Origin: Xiphydria camelus | Taxonomy: Eukaryota > Arthropoda > Insecta > Hymenoptera > Xiphydriidae | Length of the DNA stretch: 64,000 nucleotides | NCBI GenBank assembly: GCA_963678675.1 | Contig: OY783193.1 | Location: forward strand, 29,544,016 to 29,608,015 | Reading direction: 5' to 3' | Shown here: in pieces, positions 29,683 to 39,653 of the stretch | How the letters are laid out: every line of letters starts with the position of its first letter | Numbering within the stretch: the stretch's first letter is position 1 | The notes under the pieces: model-generated | The model's database searches: none | Told to the model about the DNA's origin: nothing | The model's input: only the letters and a program-made list of their open reading frames with translations | Program-made: the position numbers and the translations under genes

Positions 29683-32600
29683 CTAAGTGGAGAGTTGATG
29701 GCTGGAACTCTCCGTCGCTGCTTCATGGTTGAACGTAACCTTCCTCTTGCCTGGGTACGTTCGTGGCGCCTGATCGGGCGCTGCTGGCTGTTGGCTGGTT
29801 GTAGGTTGATTTTCGACGGCATCGTCAGTGGCAATGTGAGCTGGCTTCAACTGTTCAACGCTGACGTTGCTGTCTTTTCCGTTTACTCGGATGGTAAAGA
29901 CCCGGTCATCGATTCGCTTGATGACTTCGTGGGGTCCTGAATACGGCTGTTCGAGAGGTCGTTTGACGTGATCGAGCCTCAGGAAGACATGAGTACAGGT
30001 GTATAGGTCCCTGTAGCAGAAGGTTTTCTGCTTACAGTGGTGCGCAGCTGGTACCGGCTTGACGTTTCTAATATGTTGTCTAAAGTCCTCTAGGAAGAAG
30101 TGTGGGTCCTCTGGAGGGTCTTCGTTCGTGAAGAATTCTCCAGGGATCCTTAGTGTTGTACCATAGAGGTATTCGGCCGGTGATGCTCGCAGCTCTTCCT
30201 TGTAGCACGTCCTCAATCCTAACAGAACTGTTGACAGAACCTGTGTCCATTTCTCCGTAGCGTGGCATTTTATTGCTGTTTTTAACATGCGGTGCCAGCG
30301 TTCGATCATGCCGTTCGCAGGAGGGTGAAAAGCGGTGGTTCTGATTCGCTTTTCGCCGACTAGTTTTGACAGCGCCGTAAACAGCGCGCTTTCAAACTGC
30401 GTTCCCTGATCGGTAGTAACAATTTTTGGCGTGCCGAATCGGGCAATCCAATGAGTGAAGAAGGCGTTCGCTACAGTTGGTGCTGTGATGTCCCGGATTG
30501 GGATGGCTTCGGGCCACCTGGTGAAACGATCGACCATGGTGAGTACGTATTTGAATCCCTGTGACTCTGGCATTGGTCCTACCAGGTCGATGTGGACATG
30601 GTCAAAACGTTGGTCGGGTTCTGTGAATTTCGCTGGCTGCACATGGACGTGGCGACCAATCTTCGATCGTTGGCAAGCGATGCAGTTCCTGGCCCAGAGC
30701 GTTATATCTTTGTTCATCGATGGCCAGACGTACCTCTGGGCGATGATCTTCCCAGTAGCGCGTCCGCTCGGGTGTGACAGATTGTGGAATGCTTCGAAGA
30801 TTTTACGGCGAAGCTGTTGAGGCACGAAAGGGCGTATATCCGTCGTAGAGACGTCGCAGTAAATGGCCTGGTGGTCTGGACCGTGTGTGAGTTTCTGCAA
30901 CCGCAGGGATGAGTTTGTGTCATTGATGAGATCTCTGAGCTCGGGATCCTGTGACTGGGTTTGCGCCAGTTCGTCGAAATCGATGGTTGTAGGCATTCTG
31001 AAGGCGTCGATGCGTGAAAACGCGTCGGCGACTTCATTCGAAGGGCCTTCGATGTAGCGGATCTCTGTCGAGAACTCGCTGATGAAGGAAAGTTGCCTCA
31101 GCTGCCGTGGTGATGCTTTGTCTGAGCGCTGCTGAAAGGCGTAAATGAGTGGTTTGTGATCTGTGAAAATCGCAAATTCTCTTCCTTCTACCCATTGTCT
31201 AAAGAATTTGATAGCTTCGTAGATCGCTGTCAATTCACGATCATACGTGCTATAGTTGCGTTGCGCTGGCGAGAGTTTCTTCGAAAAGAATCCGAGAGGT
31301 TCCCAGTCGTTGTTGTTGACGCTTTGTTCCAGAGCGGCGCCAATTGCGGAACTCGACGCGTCGGTGGTTAGACGGAGTTCGGCTGCCTGCACCGGATGAG
31401 CTATGATAGTAGCGTCGGCGAGCTGCTGTTTGATGTTCTCGAAGGCTGCCTCTGATGCAGGTGTCCATGGAACGGGTCGCTTGTCGTTCTTCTTGGACTC
31501 CTTAAGCATATCGTTCAATGGTGCTTGGACGGTGGCAGCGTTCCTGAGGTGTCGGCGATAAAAGTTGATAGCGCCGATGAAACGTCTGAGCTCTACAATT
31601 GTTTGAGGTTTTGGAAACTCTTGCAGTGCTTTGATGCGCTCTGTGAGCGGCTGTGAGCCTCTAACTGATACTTGGTAGCCCAGGAACTGCACGCTTTCTT
31701 TCCCCAGTACGCATTTTTCCGTGTTTAAGCATAGGCCGAATTTTACTAACCGCTGGAAGACGGTGTCGAGATGGCGTTCGTGTTCCTCTTCAGATGTCGA
31801 GGCGATCAGCAGGTCATCGATGTAGGCGAATACAAAATCCAAATCGCCAATGACTTCGTGAATGAATCTCTGGAAGGTTTGAGCTGCATTTCGGAGCCCG
31901 AATGGCATGCTTGTGAATTCGAACAAACCAAACGGGGTAATCACTGCGGTCTTCTGGATGTCGTCTTCGGCTATCGGGATGTGGTAGAATGCTTTGCGCA
32001 GGTCCAGCGTGCTGAAGATCGTCTTACCTGCCAAATTGGCGGTGAAGTCCTGGAGAAGGGCCACTGGGTAGCGATCAGGGATCGTCTGCTTGTTAAGTCT
32101 CCTGAAATCGCCACACGGTCTCCAGACCCCATTCTTCTTTTTTGCCATATGGAGTGGACTGGCCCATGGACTCGTAGAAGGCCTGGCTAAACCTAGTTCA
32201 ATCATTGCTCTGAACTCCTCTTTGGCGGCCTTGAGTCGATCGAGTCTAAGTGTCCTGACTCGCTCAGTGCACGGGGGTCCAGTAGTGTTGATGAAATGTT
32301 TGGTTGAATGAACAGCTGTCGCAGTGTTTGATGGGCTTCCGAGAAGTGTCGGATACTTCTTGAGAATCGTCCAATATTTGCTGTTCTGATCGTTGATTGC
32401 GGTGATGGAGTTGATGGGTGCTGGCGCCATCAAACCGGTGCTCGAAAGTCCAGTATCTCTGCTGGTGATTCGTCCATTCTTGAGCGTGGCCGGGATGACC
32501 GATACATCCGCGCCGGTGTCGACCAAAAACTTGTAGTTGGAATACGTGTCGAGGATGAAAAGTCGGCGAGGAGCGTCTTGGCCACCGCTAGTCGCCGAGT

Positions 32601-32712
32601 CTAGTGGCGGATACTCGCGTTTCCCTGGTTCTGGATAGGGGTAGGGTACGAGCAGGGTATTGTACACCTCGTTGCGTTGTCTCCAAAGCGCCTGTGATAA
32701 AAACAAACTTCA
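29683..32712 (-). CDS. Gypsy element 2 Pol: protease, RT, RNase H, integrase
   Basis: Complete enzyme set for reverse transcription and integration, about 1,007 residues. Motifs in order: protease FLVDTGADVSVIP; RT with CGDFRRLNKQT, FSTLDLRKAFYHIPI and YIDD (31813-31824); RNase H with LTTDASSSAIGA, NYSTYDRELTAIYEA and FTDHKPLIYAF; integrase zinc finger HNLSHPSG...CIACQRSK; DDE core residues in HIDLVGPMP, VTTDQGTQFES and NGMIERWHRM; then QPYSGPHEV. The frame opens after TGA near 32712, overlaps gag by about 110 nt and lies in its -1 frame, so expression needs ribosomal frameshifting; I could not fix the slip site. The stop (TAG) directly precedes the G-run polypurine tract. No disabling change seen. 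Confidence 0.92.
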
Positions 32713-33659
32713 TCGTTCGCTTGCGGATTGCTAGCAAATGTGCGCGTCGCACCGCTCTGTAAACGACCGCGTCTGCTGCGGGAGTAGCTGCGTGAACGAC
32801 GCTGTTTTGCTGAACGGGCCACCTCGTCCAGTTTAGCGGCTAGGTCTTCCATTCTAGCGCTTAGTTTTTCCTGATTAGTGCTAAGATTGCCTAGTTGGAC
32901 ACTGAGGGCGTCGACCTTCCGAGCAATGTCGTCGTTGTCCCTCGATGAAATTGGCATCACTTGGTTAACCTCCCTCGTGGGTGTCGGCATTGCTTGGTTA
33001 CTGTTTCTCGTTGCTATTGGCATTACTTGGCTATTGTCCGTGCTTACCGCTATGTCTGCGATGCGGTCAGCCAGGCGCGACAAGGCCTCTAATGCGAGGC
33101 CATCGGCAGCGGTGAGCGCCACTTGGATGTGAGCTGGCAAGCGGTCCATCCATAGCGTCTTAATTACGGCATTGTCTAACAGGTTACCTCCGAGGCGGTT
33201 GATTTCCGCTAATAGTTCTGAGGGGCGCTTACAGCCGAGCTCGAGCCCCGAGACGAGCGTCCTTATGCGCTTCTCTTGTGAAAGCGAGTAATGATCGAGT
33301 AAAGCCTCCTTGATTTGGCGATATTTATTGTGGGCCGGAGGGTTTGTAACGAGGTGTTCCACGACCGATAAGACGTCTTGACTGAGTCGATTTATTACTG
33401 CGTGGTACTTAGCGTTGTCTGATAAAGTGCGCCGAGCAACGAATTGAGACTCGATGGCGGTGAACCATAGACCAACCTTCTTGTCCCAGAATGGTGGTAG
33501 TTCTCCCCTTTCCGTCGCGTATACATCGTCCTCTTGGTGTGCGACCGGCTCCTGGTTCCGTGGTTCGCCGGCTTCCTGACGACGTAGTGCATCGGCGTTC
33601 TCGGCGTCTCGTGGGTGAGTCGGCGAACGGTTTACCGGCATGGCGTATTGGCGTTCCAT
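32601..33659 (-). CDS. Gypsy element 2 Gag
   Basis: 352 residues from an ATG shortly downstream of the primer site. A capsid-like region (PPFWDKKVGLWFTAIESQF; LVTNPPAHNKYRQIKEALLD) is followed by a coiled-coil stretch and an Arg/Ser segment (RRSRSYSRSRRGR). Near the C-terminus is CFYHRRFGDNATRCTIPCSY, the Cys-His-Cys-Cys form that replaces ordinary CCHC knuckles in CsRn1-clade elements. The reading frame is intact. Confidence 0.9.
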   Translation of the reverse strand: MERQYAMPVNRSPTHPRDAENADALRRQEAGEPRNQEPVAHQEDDVYATERGELPPFWDKKVGLWFTAIESQFVARRTLSDNAKYHAVINRLSQDVLSVVEHLVTNPPAHNKYRQIKEALLDHYSLSQEKRIRTLVSGLELGCKRPSELLAEINRLGGNLLDNAVIKTLWMDRLPAHIQVALTAADGLALEALSRLADRIADIAVSTDNSQVMPIATRNSNQAMPTPTREVNQVMPISSRDNDDIARKVDALSVQLGNLSTNQEKLSARMEDLAAKLDEVARSAKQRRSRSYSRSRRGRLQSGATRTFASNPQANDEVCFYHRRFGDNATRCTIPCSYPTPIQNQGNASIRH

Positions 33660-33715
33660 TGTTCATACGGACTACGGGCGCACACGTTCACTTTCACTGG
33701 CTTCTTTCTCCAAAT

Positions 33716-33733
33716 CACGTCGGGGTCACCAAT
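33716..33733 (-). promoter_or_regulatory. tRNA-Trp primer binding site of Gypsy element 2
   Basis: On the minus strand TGGTGACCCCGACGTGATTT, complementary to the tRNA-Trp 3' end for 20 bases, five bases inside the 5' LTR. Identical over 18 bases to the site in the retrozyme at 2498-2515. Confidence 0.88.
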
Positions 33734-33737
33734 CTTA

Positions 33738-33924
33738 TGTGGGGGCTATGCCACATAAGGAGAGCAAATCGATAGATCGTGAAATAAACTGCGTTTATTG
33801 AACAAAGGAGCACAAAGAGCATACACGTGATCGCGTCGCGAGAGAGACTCCTACCGACTGTGTAGTCCCGTGACTACACCTCTTCTCCGCGTGGAGCGCT
33901 GGCGGTGTGTGTCGGGTCCCCACA
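33738..33924 (-). repeat. 5' LTR of Gypsy element 2
   Basis: 187 bp, TGTGGGGGC...GGTCCCCACA on the plus strand. A TTTATTG sequence (plus 33794-33800, AATAAA on the minus strand) provides a likely poly(A) signal. Confidence 0.88.
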
Positions 33925-34546
33925 GTTAAATTGCACTACTCCTTCATCTTTTCGCTGTTTAAATTGAGAGAATTCGGAAAAATATTTGCTGATCGATTTC
34001 ATTTCCGAAAAATGCGCTGATAATAAGCTGATCAATGCATCTATTGTTCGGACTCGCGTAGTCTACTCGTGCTGCGGCCTCTCCTCTTAATTTACCTATC
34101 AAAATTTGTACGATATAGCAGTTTCTCCGCAATGAGCTACATATTCTTTGGCTAAACTGCACGACCATAAGTATCCTTTTAATTCGGTTTTGTTAGTGCC
34201 ATCGATTTCGCGCAAGGCTTTAATTACTTCCCAAGCTTCTTTGTTACGATTGCTAGCGGATAAATTTAACTGAGGAGGATTTTGATTGAGACTTACACTA
34301 GGCGGTTGAGTCGCGTCTAAATCCACCCCGATAGCCAAGCGTGACTTTCACCCGAGCGTCACGCGGTGGCAGCACGCCGTGTTGGCACGGGAGCTTCACT
34401 GTGCCGCCACCGCGTGATTGTCACCGAGTGACGTTACTCATACGTTACTGATATGCCACGGAGTGATTGTCACTGGGTGATGTAACTGTGACGCCACTGT
34501 GACTTAATCTTTTAAAAAATCCAAATTGTTCAATAAAAATTATATA

Positions 34547-35086
34547 TTAGGTGTTGGAATTAATTCGTAGCGTTTTTTAATGAAAAAATATGATCATGCC
34601 CAAACTTTTAAGACGTTTTCCTACTGGTGATAAGTCAACTCCCAACTTGGTTGGTACATAACCTTTTTTCAAATCATAAATGACAACATTTTATAATAAT
34701 TTATTGAATATATCAAAATTTGTGCCGAATAAAGTGTTCTTACGGAGAGTTTTGCTTCATTATTTTAATATGAACAAAAGTGCAGCTACGTAGGTATTTA
34801 GTGGAAGTGTACATGCTCTAGCTGCGAGCAAACGCGTCGGAAGTGGTTTGCACGTTTTAAAGCTGGTGATTTCGACTTTGATGACAAGGAGCCGAATAAA
34901 TTTGAAGATAATGATTTGGAGGCATTAGTCCATCAAGACTCATGTCAAACACTTATGTATAAAGAATTCTTACAATTAAATTGTGATGTTTACGATATTA
35001 CATTACTGTCGGTAACAACGAAATACTGTACTACCTGCGTGCCATTTATGTTAAGATCGACGCTACAAATTAATTCCAACACCTAA
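34547..35086 (+). mobile_element. Internally deleted mariner element, copy 2
   Basis: 540 bp, TIR TTAGGTGTTGGAATTAATTC and its near-perfect reverse complement, TA-flanked. It carries the same RFKAGDFDFDDKEP-type fragment as copy 1 with a few differences, and identical flanks. Confidence 0.82.
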
Positions 35087-35424
35087 TAATACAAAAATTC
35101 CATCGTGAACTTAACCCATTAAAGCCCAAATTAATTTCTGGTGGATTTTCTTTACGAAAATCGCATGATTTGTTACTCAGAGGTTATGAGAAAAAAATTC
35201 CAAATGGCCGTCCTATACATAAGACGCTTGGCGCTAATGGTTAACTTTAACATGATTCTTGACGAATATTCTACTATAAATAGTGAATGGATAATTATCA
35301 TAATCGCTACTGTTTTGAAAAAGAACATATCAAATTATTTTAGAAAATTTAACGAGAACCTTCGAGAGCAGTCACTGTCATGTCCGGTTTCTATATATGA
35401 CTGGAGTCGACCAACATCTCTCGA

Positions 35425-35520
35425 AGAGTCGGTGGCGTAATGCGAAAACGTTTCCCAGTCTCGAGGCATCTGGCCTAGGATATTCCAAAGATCGCAGGTT
35501 CAAATCCCGGTGTGGCACGG
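35425..35520 (+). repeat. tRNA-derived unit, copy D
   Basis: B box GGTTCAAATCC at 35497-35507; nearly identical to 21500-21596, including the damaged A box. Confidence 0.6.
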
Positions 35521-35924
35521 AAAAAAAAGAAGCGACACCTCTAGGCGGGTAAAGTCACTGTGTGCGTTCCCTTTTTGCAAAATCTACATACCGACAATTT
35601 TTTATTTTGAAAGCGCACCGCGTGACTGCACAGTGCTGTTGTAGTGACGATCGCTGTGCAGTCACAGTTACCTCACTCGCCGTTGCCACTCCGTGTCGCC
35701 ACTGTGACGTCCGCGGGGGCACGCACGATAAGGTCACTGTGATGTTTCCTAACTCCACCGCGTGACGGCACAGTGCGCTCGTAGTGACAAAACTTGGCTA
35801 TCGGGGCATTCTATCGTTACTTTGTGCCATGGTTAATTATACGCAAAAAATTCGCTTACAGAACGCTGTCTTCGATGTTGGTGATGTTAGCAGCTTCCCC
35901 GATAATGTAAAATTCTAGCCGATG

Positions 35925-36025
35925 GTTGACGCAGTTCCTGGTTGACGACGGCCGATGATGCAGATTCAGTTGACGACGGCCGATGGTGCAGGTTTATTTG
36001 ACGACGGCTGATGATACAGGTCCCA
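35925..36025. repeat. Short tandem repeats in the Gypsy element 1 leader
   Basis: Three to four copies of a unit like GTTGACGACGGCCGATGATG, each followed by CAG(A/G)TT or similar, between gag and the primer binding site. Confidence 0.7.
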
Positions 36026-36266
36026 TGATTGATGAACGTGATGATCTCCGCGAAGACTGCGACGATCCGATAAAGATGTTGACTCTGGTGATCCGATGTT
36101 TCAGATTTCCTCGTGTGGATCGATATTATAGATCGACCAGTTGATGATTTCGTTTAGACTTTTACGAATGTTCCAGTTTTATTTGTCTTATTTTAAATTT
36201 ACCTCTTTTTCGCTAACTTATCCGCACCGGGTGATTTAAATGTTCTTTAGTTACTTCGGCTGTTTT

Positions 36267-36284
36267 ATCCCACCGCTGCCACCA
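36267..36284 (-). promoter_or_regulatory. Primer binding site of Gypsy element 1
   Basis: Minus-strand TGGTGGCAGCGGTGGGAT, starting with the TGG that pairs with a tRNA CCA end. It lies 20 bp inside the probable LTR border. I do not assign the tRNA. It differs from the tRNA-Trp site of element 2. Confidence 0.6.
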
Positions 36285-36303
36285 ATTTTAATTCTGATTT
36301 AGT

Positions 36304-36463
36304 TGTTACGTCCTAGGGACATGATTTTAGGATTTTGTCGGGTTAAACAGCCACCACTATGCGTGGATGAAATAACTATTGCTTTATTTAGGTATTATTA
36401 AGTGTAAGAGGTTGTCAATGTAGGTATTAAGTTGAAAAATTGCGCTCGCTGGATAACTTAGTG
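36304..36463 (-). repeat. Part of the 5' LTR of Gypsy element 1
   Basis: Begins TGTTACGTCCTAGGGACATG; GCTTTATTT at about 36390 gives a minus-strand AATAAA. Cut by the foldback element at 36464. Sequence at 36736-36940 and after 37283 may be further LTR, but I cannot define the outer end. Confidence 0.55.
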
Positions 36464-36735
36464 TACCGTATGTCCCACTCTGTACTGGCCAGTTTGAAAG
36501 TTACCTTCGGATAGGCTTGGTCGGTACTGGAGTCATTTAATACGGTAGAAGTCAAGTCGGCAGTTAGAGTTGATGTCAATTCAGGAGATCGAAGCGTCTA
36601 ACCTCGAAATTTTGAATTTGTGAATAATGGAAATTACGAAAATAATTATAATTACGGTATAAATGTCTCGATTACCGACCAAGCCTATCCGAAGGTAACT
36701 TTCAAACTGGCCAGTACAGAGACGGACATACGGTA
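36464..36735. mobile_element. CCGTATGTCC-family foldback element
   Basis: 272 bp, TACCGTATGTCC at the left and its reverse complement at the right, TA-flanked. The arms contain GGCCAGTTTGAAAGTTACCTT-like sequence. Confidence 0.82.
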
Positions 36736-36940
36736 TGTATCCTGAGTGTATGTACCCGGTGCGGTAAGTCAGGGAGACCTGACTTCGAAGAAGGTTAAAT
36801 GTGAAGTGAAGAGAACGTTGTGCCAGAGTCTGCTTCGATAATAGAGGAGTTGTTAGATAGAGGAGGGATAGATGAATTCTAACTGGTTGGCCTGATCGAA
36901 AATTGTGATTAGAGGGATGAGATTGGTTGCAGTTGGAATA

Positions 36941-37283
36941 TACCGTATGTCCCACTCTGTACGGGCCAGTTTGAAGTTACCTTCGGGGAGGCTTGGTCGG
37001 TACTTAAGTGATTTAATACCGGTAGAACTCGAGTCGATAGTTAGAGTTGGTGTCAATTCGGGAGATCGAAGCGTCTAACCTCGAAATTATGGATTTAAAT
37101 GGAATGGAATTACTCACCATTATTCACAAATTCATAATTTCGTGGTTAGACGCTTCGATCTCCCGAATTGACACCAACTCTAACTACCGACTCGACTTCT
37201 GCCGGTATTAAATCACTCAAATACCGACCAAAAGCCTCCCCGAAGGTAACTTCAAACTGGCCCGTACAGAGTGGCATACGGTA
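36941..37283. mobile_element. CCGTATGTCC-family foldback element
   Basis: 343 bp, very like the copy at 8143-8486, with a small deletion in the right terminus (GTGGCATACGGTA). TA at both ends. Confidence 0.82.
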
Positions 37284-37559
37284 GTGGGGTCTTTGTGGCG
37301 TTCGCAGAGCTCTGCCTTTCCCACGGCCGGACCTTCCTAGCGAGTGCGTTCGATTCAGAGTAGACTAAACATCCGTAGTTATTCACACTCGCTGTTTAAG
37401 CTGGGCCGTGGTGAGAACGAAATGAATGAGCTGTTAACGCTAGACAATAGAGTCGCTGTTCCTGCCAGACTAAGCTGTATAGTGTGAAAAAATAGATTGG
37501 TGGGTAATAAGTTAGTTCGAATAGGTGCACCTGAGAAAATATTAAATTGAGTTGCTATT

Positions 37560-39450
37560 GGGACGTAACACAGTCCTGCCATATGTATGCATTGAAAATG
37601 GTACCATCTGGAACATTTGCTGCATCCAATGTTTTTGTCTTCGTCTTCTTCGATGTCGCTACTAAGATCTCCCAAACACAACATACATTGCACTTTTTTT
37701 TGTATGTTCTTTGTATGCTCTATTCTAGAGTGTCAGTATTTTCCCTACCCGCTTTCTTGGGTATATATTTTTTCTTTCTCTTGTCACGTCATGGACAACT
37801 CGCTAAACCACTAACTATTAACTCGGGACTGGAATGGGGAGTTGGGATACACACGCAAGTTTCTATATCTTAAGAGAACAATCTGTTGCCACTTACCTTT
37901 GCCAGGAGCTCCAACCTTGATCTCTCGCTCTCTCTCTTCCTCCTTCTGTCGGCCGTACGATCCTTCCTTCGAGGGGTGGATCGAGTGGGGTGCGGTCTCT
38001 CCTTGGTCACTCACTTTCTTGAGAAGATAGCACGACAGGGATAGAGGTTGAGGTTTCAACAAATCACAGTCACTTTCTTTAGATCTCGGAACTTCTTTAT
38101 TTTCTTTAGACTTTGAACGGAACACGCGTAACTCAAAGGAAAAAAACAAAAAGCCCCTCTCGGTGTCCAGGATTCTCCTTATATAAGCCGTTAGACTTCG
38201 TTCCGGGTGGGGATCCTTCCTGATGTTGAAAAGGGGAAGGAGAAGGAATGCGTTGAATCATGGTTTCTTCCTGTCAGCGGCTGATCGGTGGCCACTTGGC
38301 GTCTTGTTTTTCGCTGGTGCATTTCCTTTAATGCTACGCGGGTGGCACGTGGAGGTTTTCGCGCCTTCACCTTGCGCGAGGGTTCGTGTTACTCGCGGTG
38401 CAGTTTTGGCTCGGTGCGGAGTCGGCGTTCCGGTCTTCGCAGCGGCCTTGCTTGTCGCTATTTGATTCCTCTTATTCTATCGCTTTATTCGCCGCTGCGT
38501 TTTATTCCATGAAAACGGCTACGTTAGGACGTTACACTCTTCAATGTTTCTTGCTTCTGGATCTTTACCTGTTCTCTTATTTTTCTTTTTCTTTTAGCAA
38601 CTTCGATTTTGCCCCTCCTTTCTTCATCTTTTTGGTTATAATAAGAACGCCATGCTTCTGATGAAATTGCACTAGGTAACTTTAGTTTTGTACAACTATC
38701 AGTCTTCTTTTTCAGATACTCTTGTGGGAATGTGAGGTGTTCTTGAAATGGATCCAATCCGCCACTGAACGTCTTTTGGTTTTTTAATTTATTTGAAATA
38801 ATTTCCTTTTCATTGTTCTCGGTTAGTATACTCGTACTATTAACGTTCTCATTCAGTATATTATGCTTCACTTTATCATCTACAAGATTTTCTTTATCTT
38901 TTCTTTCTACTTTTAAATTTAACTTTTCAGTAAGACTTTTTTCTGTTGCTATCAGTACTTCTTCCAGGATTGTACTATTAATGTTCTCATTTGCACTATC
39001 ATCCGGGCTTTACTAATACCCTCCGCCTCTCTCAGCGAAATTTCTGGATGGCGTTTTAGGAATCCCTTGTACCATTTCATCCGTGGAACACCCTTGGGAA
39101 AAGCATCAAGCTTGCCAGCATCGCTTGCAATTTTTGTAACCGCTTCAAACAGAGCTGATTTTGTAATAGGAAAACCGCATTTAGCTATGTTGATCGCCCA
39201 TTCTGCGATTTTATTTTCCCCCTCTTCTGATAAAATGGGTGGTGGCCCGGTTCTCTTTTTTATAGCTGGTGATTTCCCGCACAACTTATCGTGGACTGTG
39301 GCTCTTGGTACACCATAGCGCTTACTTGCTTCTCTTATAGAAAAACTCCTGATTTTACATCGCGAAGGGCAGCCTCGATGGCCTCTGTTGAATACGTATA
39401 ACATTTTCTGTATTTCGCCTTCAAAGGCTGCTTTGGATTTCTTTTGGCAT
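37560..39450 (-). pseudogene. pogo-type transposase remnant without catalytic core
   Basis: Pogo transposases have an N-terminal HTH (psq plus CENP-B type) and a DDE core. Here an exon from 39450 (after a TTTCAG acceptor) encodes the psq HTH (TYSTEAIEAALRDVKSG, then after a one-base shift SIREASKRYGVPRATVHDKL) and the CENP-B-like half (FPITKSALFEAVTKIASDAG; KWYKGFLKRHPEISLREAEG). Near 39000 the frame jumps to a C-terminal region rich in Glu/Lys (SSEAWRSYYNQKDEERRGK, 38660-38560), so the whole DDE core is deleted. A PHD-like finger (CSKCSRWYHFQCI, about 37600-37690) follows beyond a solo LTR. Frameshifts and stops make it non-functional. Confidence 0.75.
37782..38536 (-). mobile_element. Solo LTR, 755 bp, CTCT target duplication
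   Basis: TGTCACGTC...GGACGTTACA, flanked by CTCT (37778-37781 and 38537-38540). A TATATAAG box on the minus strand (about 38174-38186) shows orientation. Same family as 50733-51493; the two share CTGATGTTGAA and the GC-rich 3' half (CGGTGCAGTTTTGGCTCGGT). It splits the pogo remnant. Confidence 0.85.
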
Positions 39451-39653
39451 CTGAAATCAATGGCATAAATGAACAAAAAGTAAAGGACTAACAAATTATT
39501 ATATTTATATTGAAATTTACATAGTCTAAAAATGGCCTATTTCTTGGATACGTACAGAAAATATTGTTTATTTAGCTCGTATCGCCGGAAAAAGGTGTCT
39601 GGAAACTGGTCCGTATATTCTATGTGAGTAGTTAGTAAACAAGAACAGGTGAT

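Larger units (their letters stand above)
29485..33924 (-). mobile_element. CsRn1-like Gypsy retrotransposon (element 2), near-complete
   Basis: Direct LTRs of about 187 bp (33738-33924 and 29485-about 29671) with TGTGGGG/CCCCACA ends, flanked by GTTA on both sides. The LTRs are almost identical except for the polyC tract at the inner edge of the left one. Gag and Pol are each uninterrupted, so this is the youngest large insertion here. The CsRn1 assignment rests on the Cys-His-Cys-Cys gag motif and the tRNA-Trp primer site. Confidence 0.9.
34326..35806. mobile_element. 1.48-kb TIR element (CCCCGATAGCCAAG) with CA duplication
   Basis: Perfect 14-bp TIRs CCCCGATAGCCAAG / CTTGGCTATCGGGG and CA on each side, inserted in gag of Gypsy element 1. 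The ends are CAC/GTG-rich. The middle holds a deleted mariner and a tRNA-derived unit in the same arrangement as 20508-21730, so this composite has itself moved or been copied. No transposase of its own; likely non-autonomous. Confidence 0.82.
28761..35830 (-). pseudogene. Gypsy element 1 Gag (interrupted, with disabling changes)
   Basis: Gag forms the particle that packages the RNA. Its pieces are 35830-35807 (start MAQSNDR), 34325-33925 (SVSLNQNPPQLNLSASNRNK; KAWE-like region; LIGKLRGEAAARVDY), and 29484-28761. The last piece ends with two zinc knuckles: CIFCKKQGHDANHC and CNYCKKKGHLIKD followed by TGA (28961-28963) in place of the last cysteine. A one-base shift near 29118 separates the MPKGPFDSLRSAALAAEQVE part from the knuckles. 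A glutamine repeat (CAA, plus-strand 28887-28917) precedes the gag/pol overlap. The gag coding sequence is no longer translatable as one product even without the insertions. Confidence 0.75.
24921..36464 (-). mobile_element. Degraded Gypsy retrotransposon (element 1) with two nested insertions
   Basis: Minus-strand order: part of a 5' LTR (36463-36304), a primer binding site (36284-36267), a leader with short tandem repeats, gag (starts 35830), then pol (to 24921). Gag is interrupted by a 1.48-kb TIR element (34326-35806, CA duplication) and by a CsRn1-like Gypsy (29485-33924, GTTA duplication). Removing both with their duplications restores gag continuity across MAQSNDRMDLD and across VVQFNFRINRH. 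No 3' LTR was found. Confidence 0.85.

Noticed and set aside
29617..32311. Several plus-strand ORFs of 60-140 codons across the Gypsy pol region
   Set aside because: They are antisense shadows of the minus-strand pol and gag frames.
32601..32712. A defined slippery heptamer for the Gypsy element 2 gag-pol shift
   Set aside because: The overlap requires a -1 shift, but the T-rich stretch near 32700 is not in the right phase for a standard heptamer; I leave the site open.
36304..36463. Matching 3' LTR of Gypsy element 1 at 24414-24920
   Set aside because: I searched that stretch for TGTTACGTCCTAGGGAC and the downstream words and found none.
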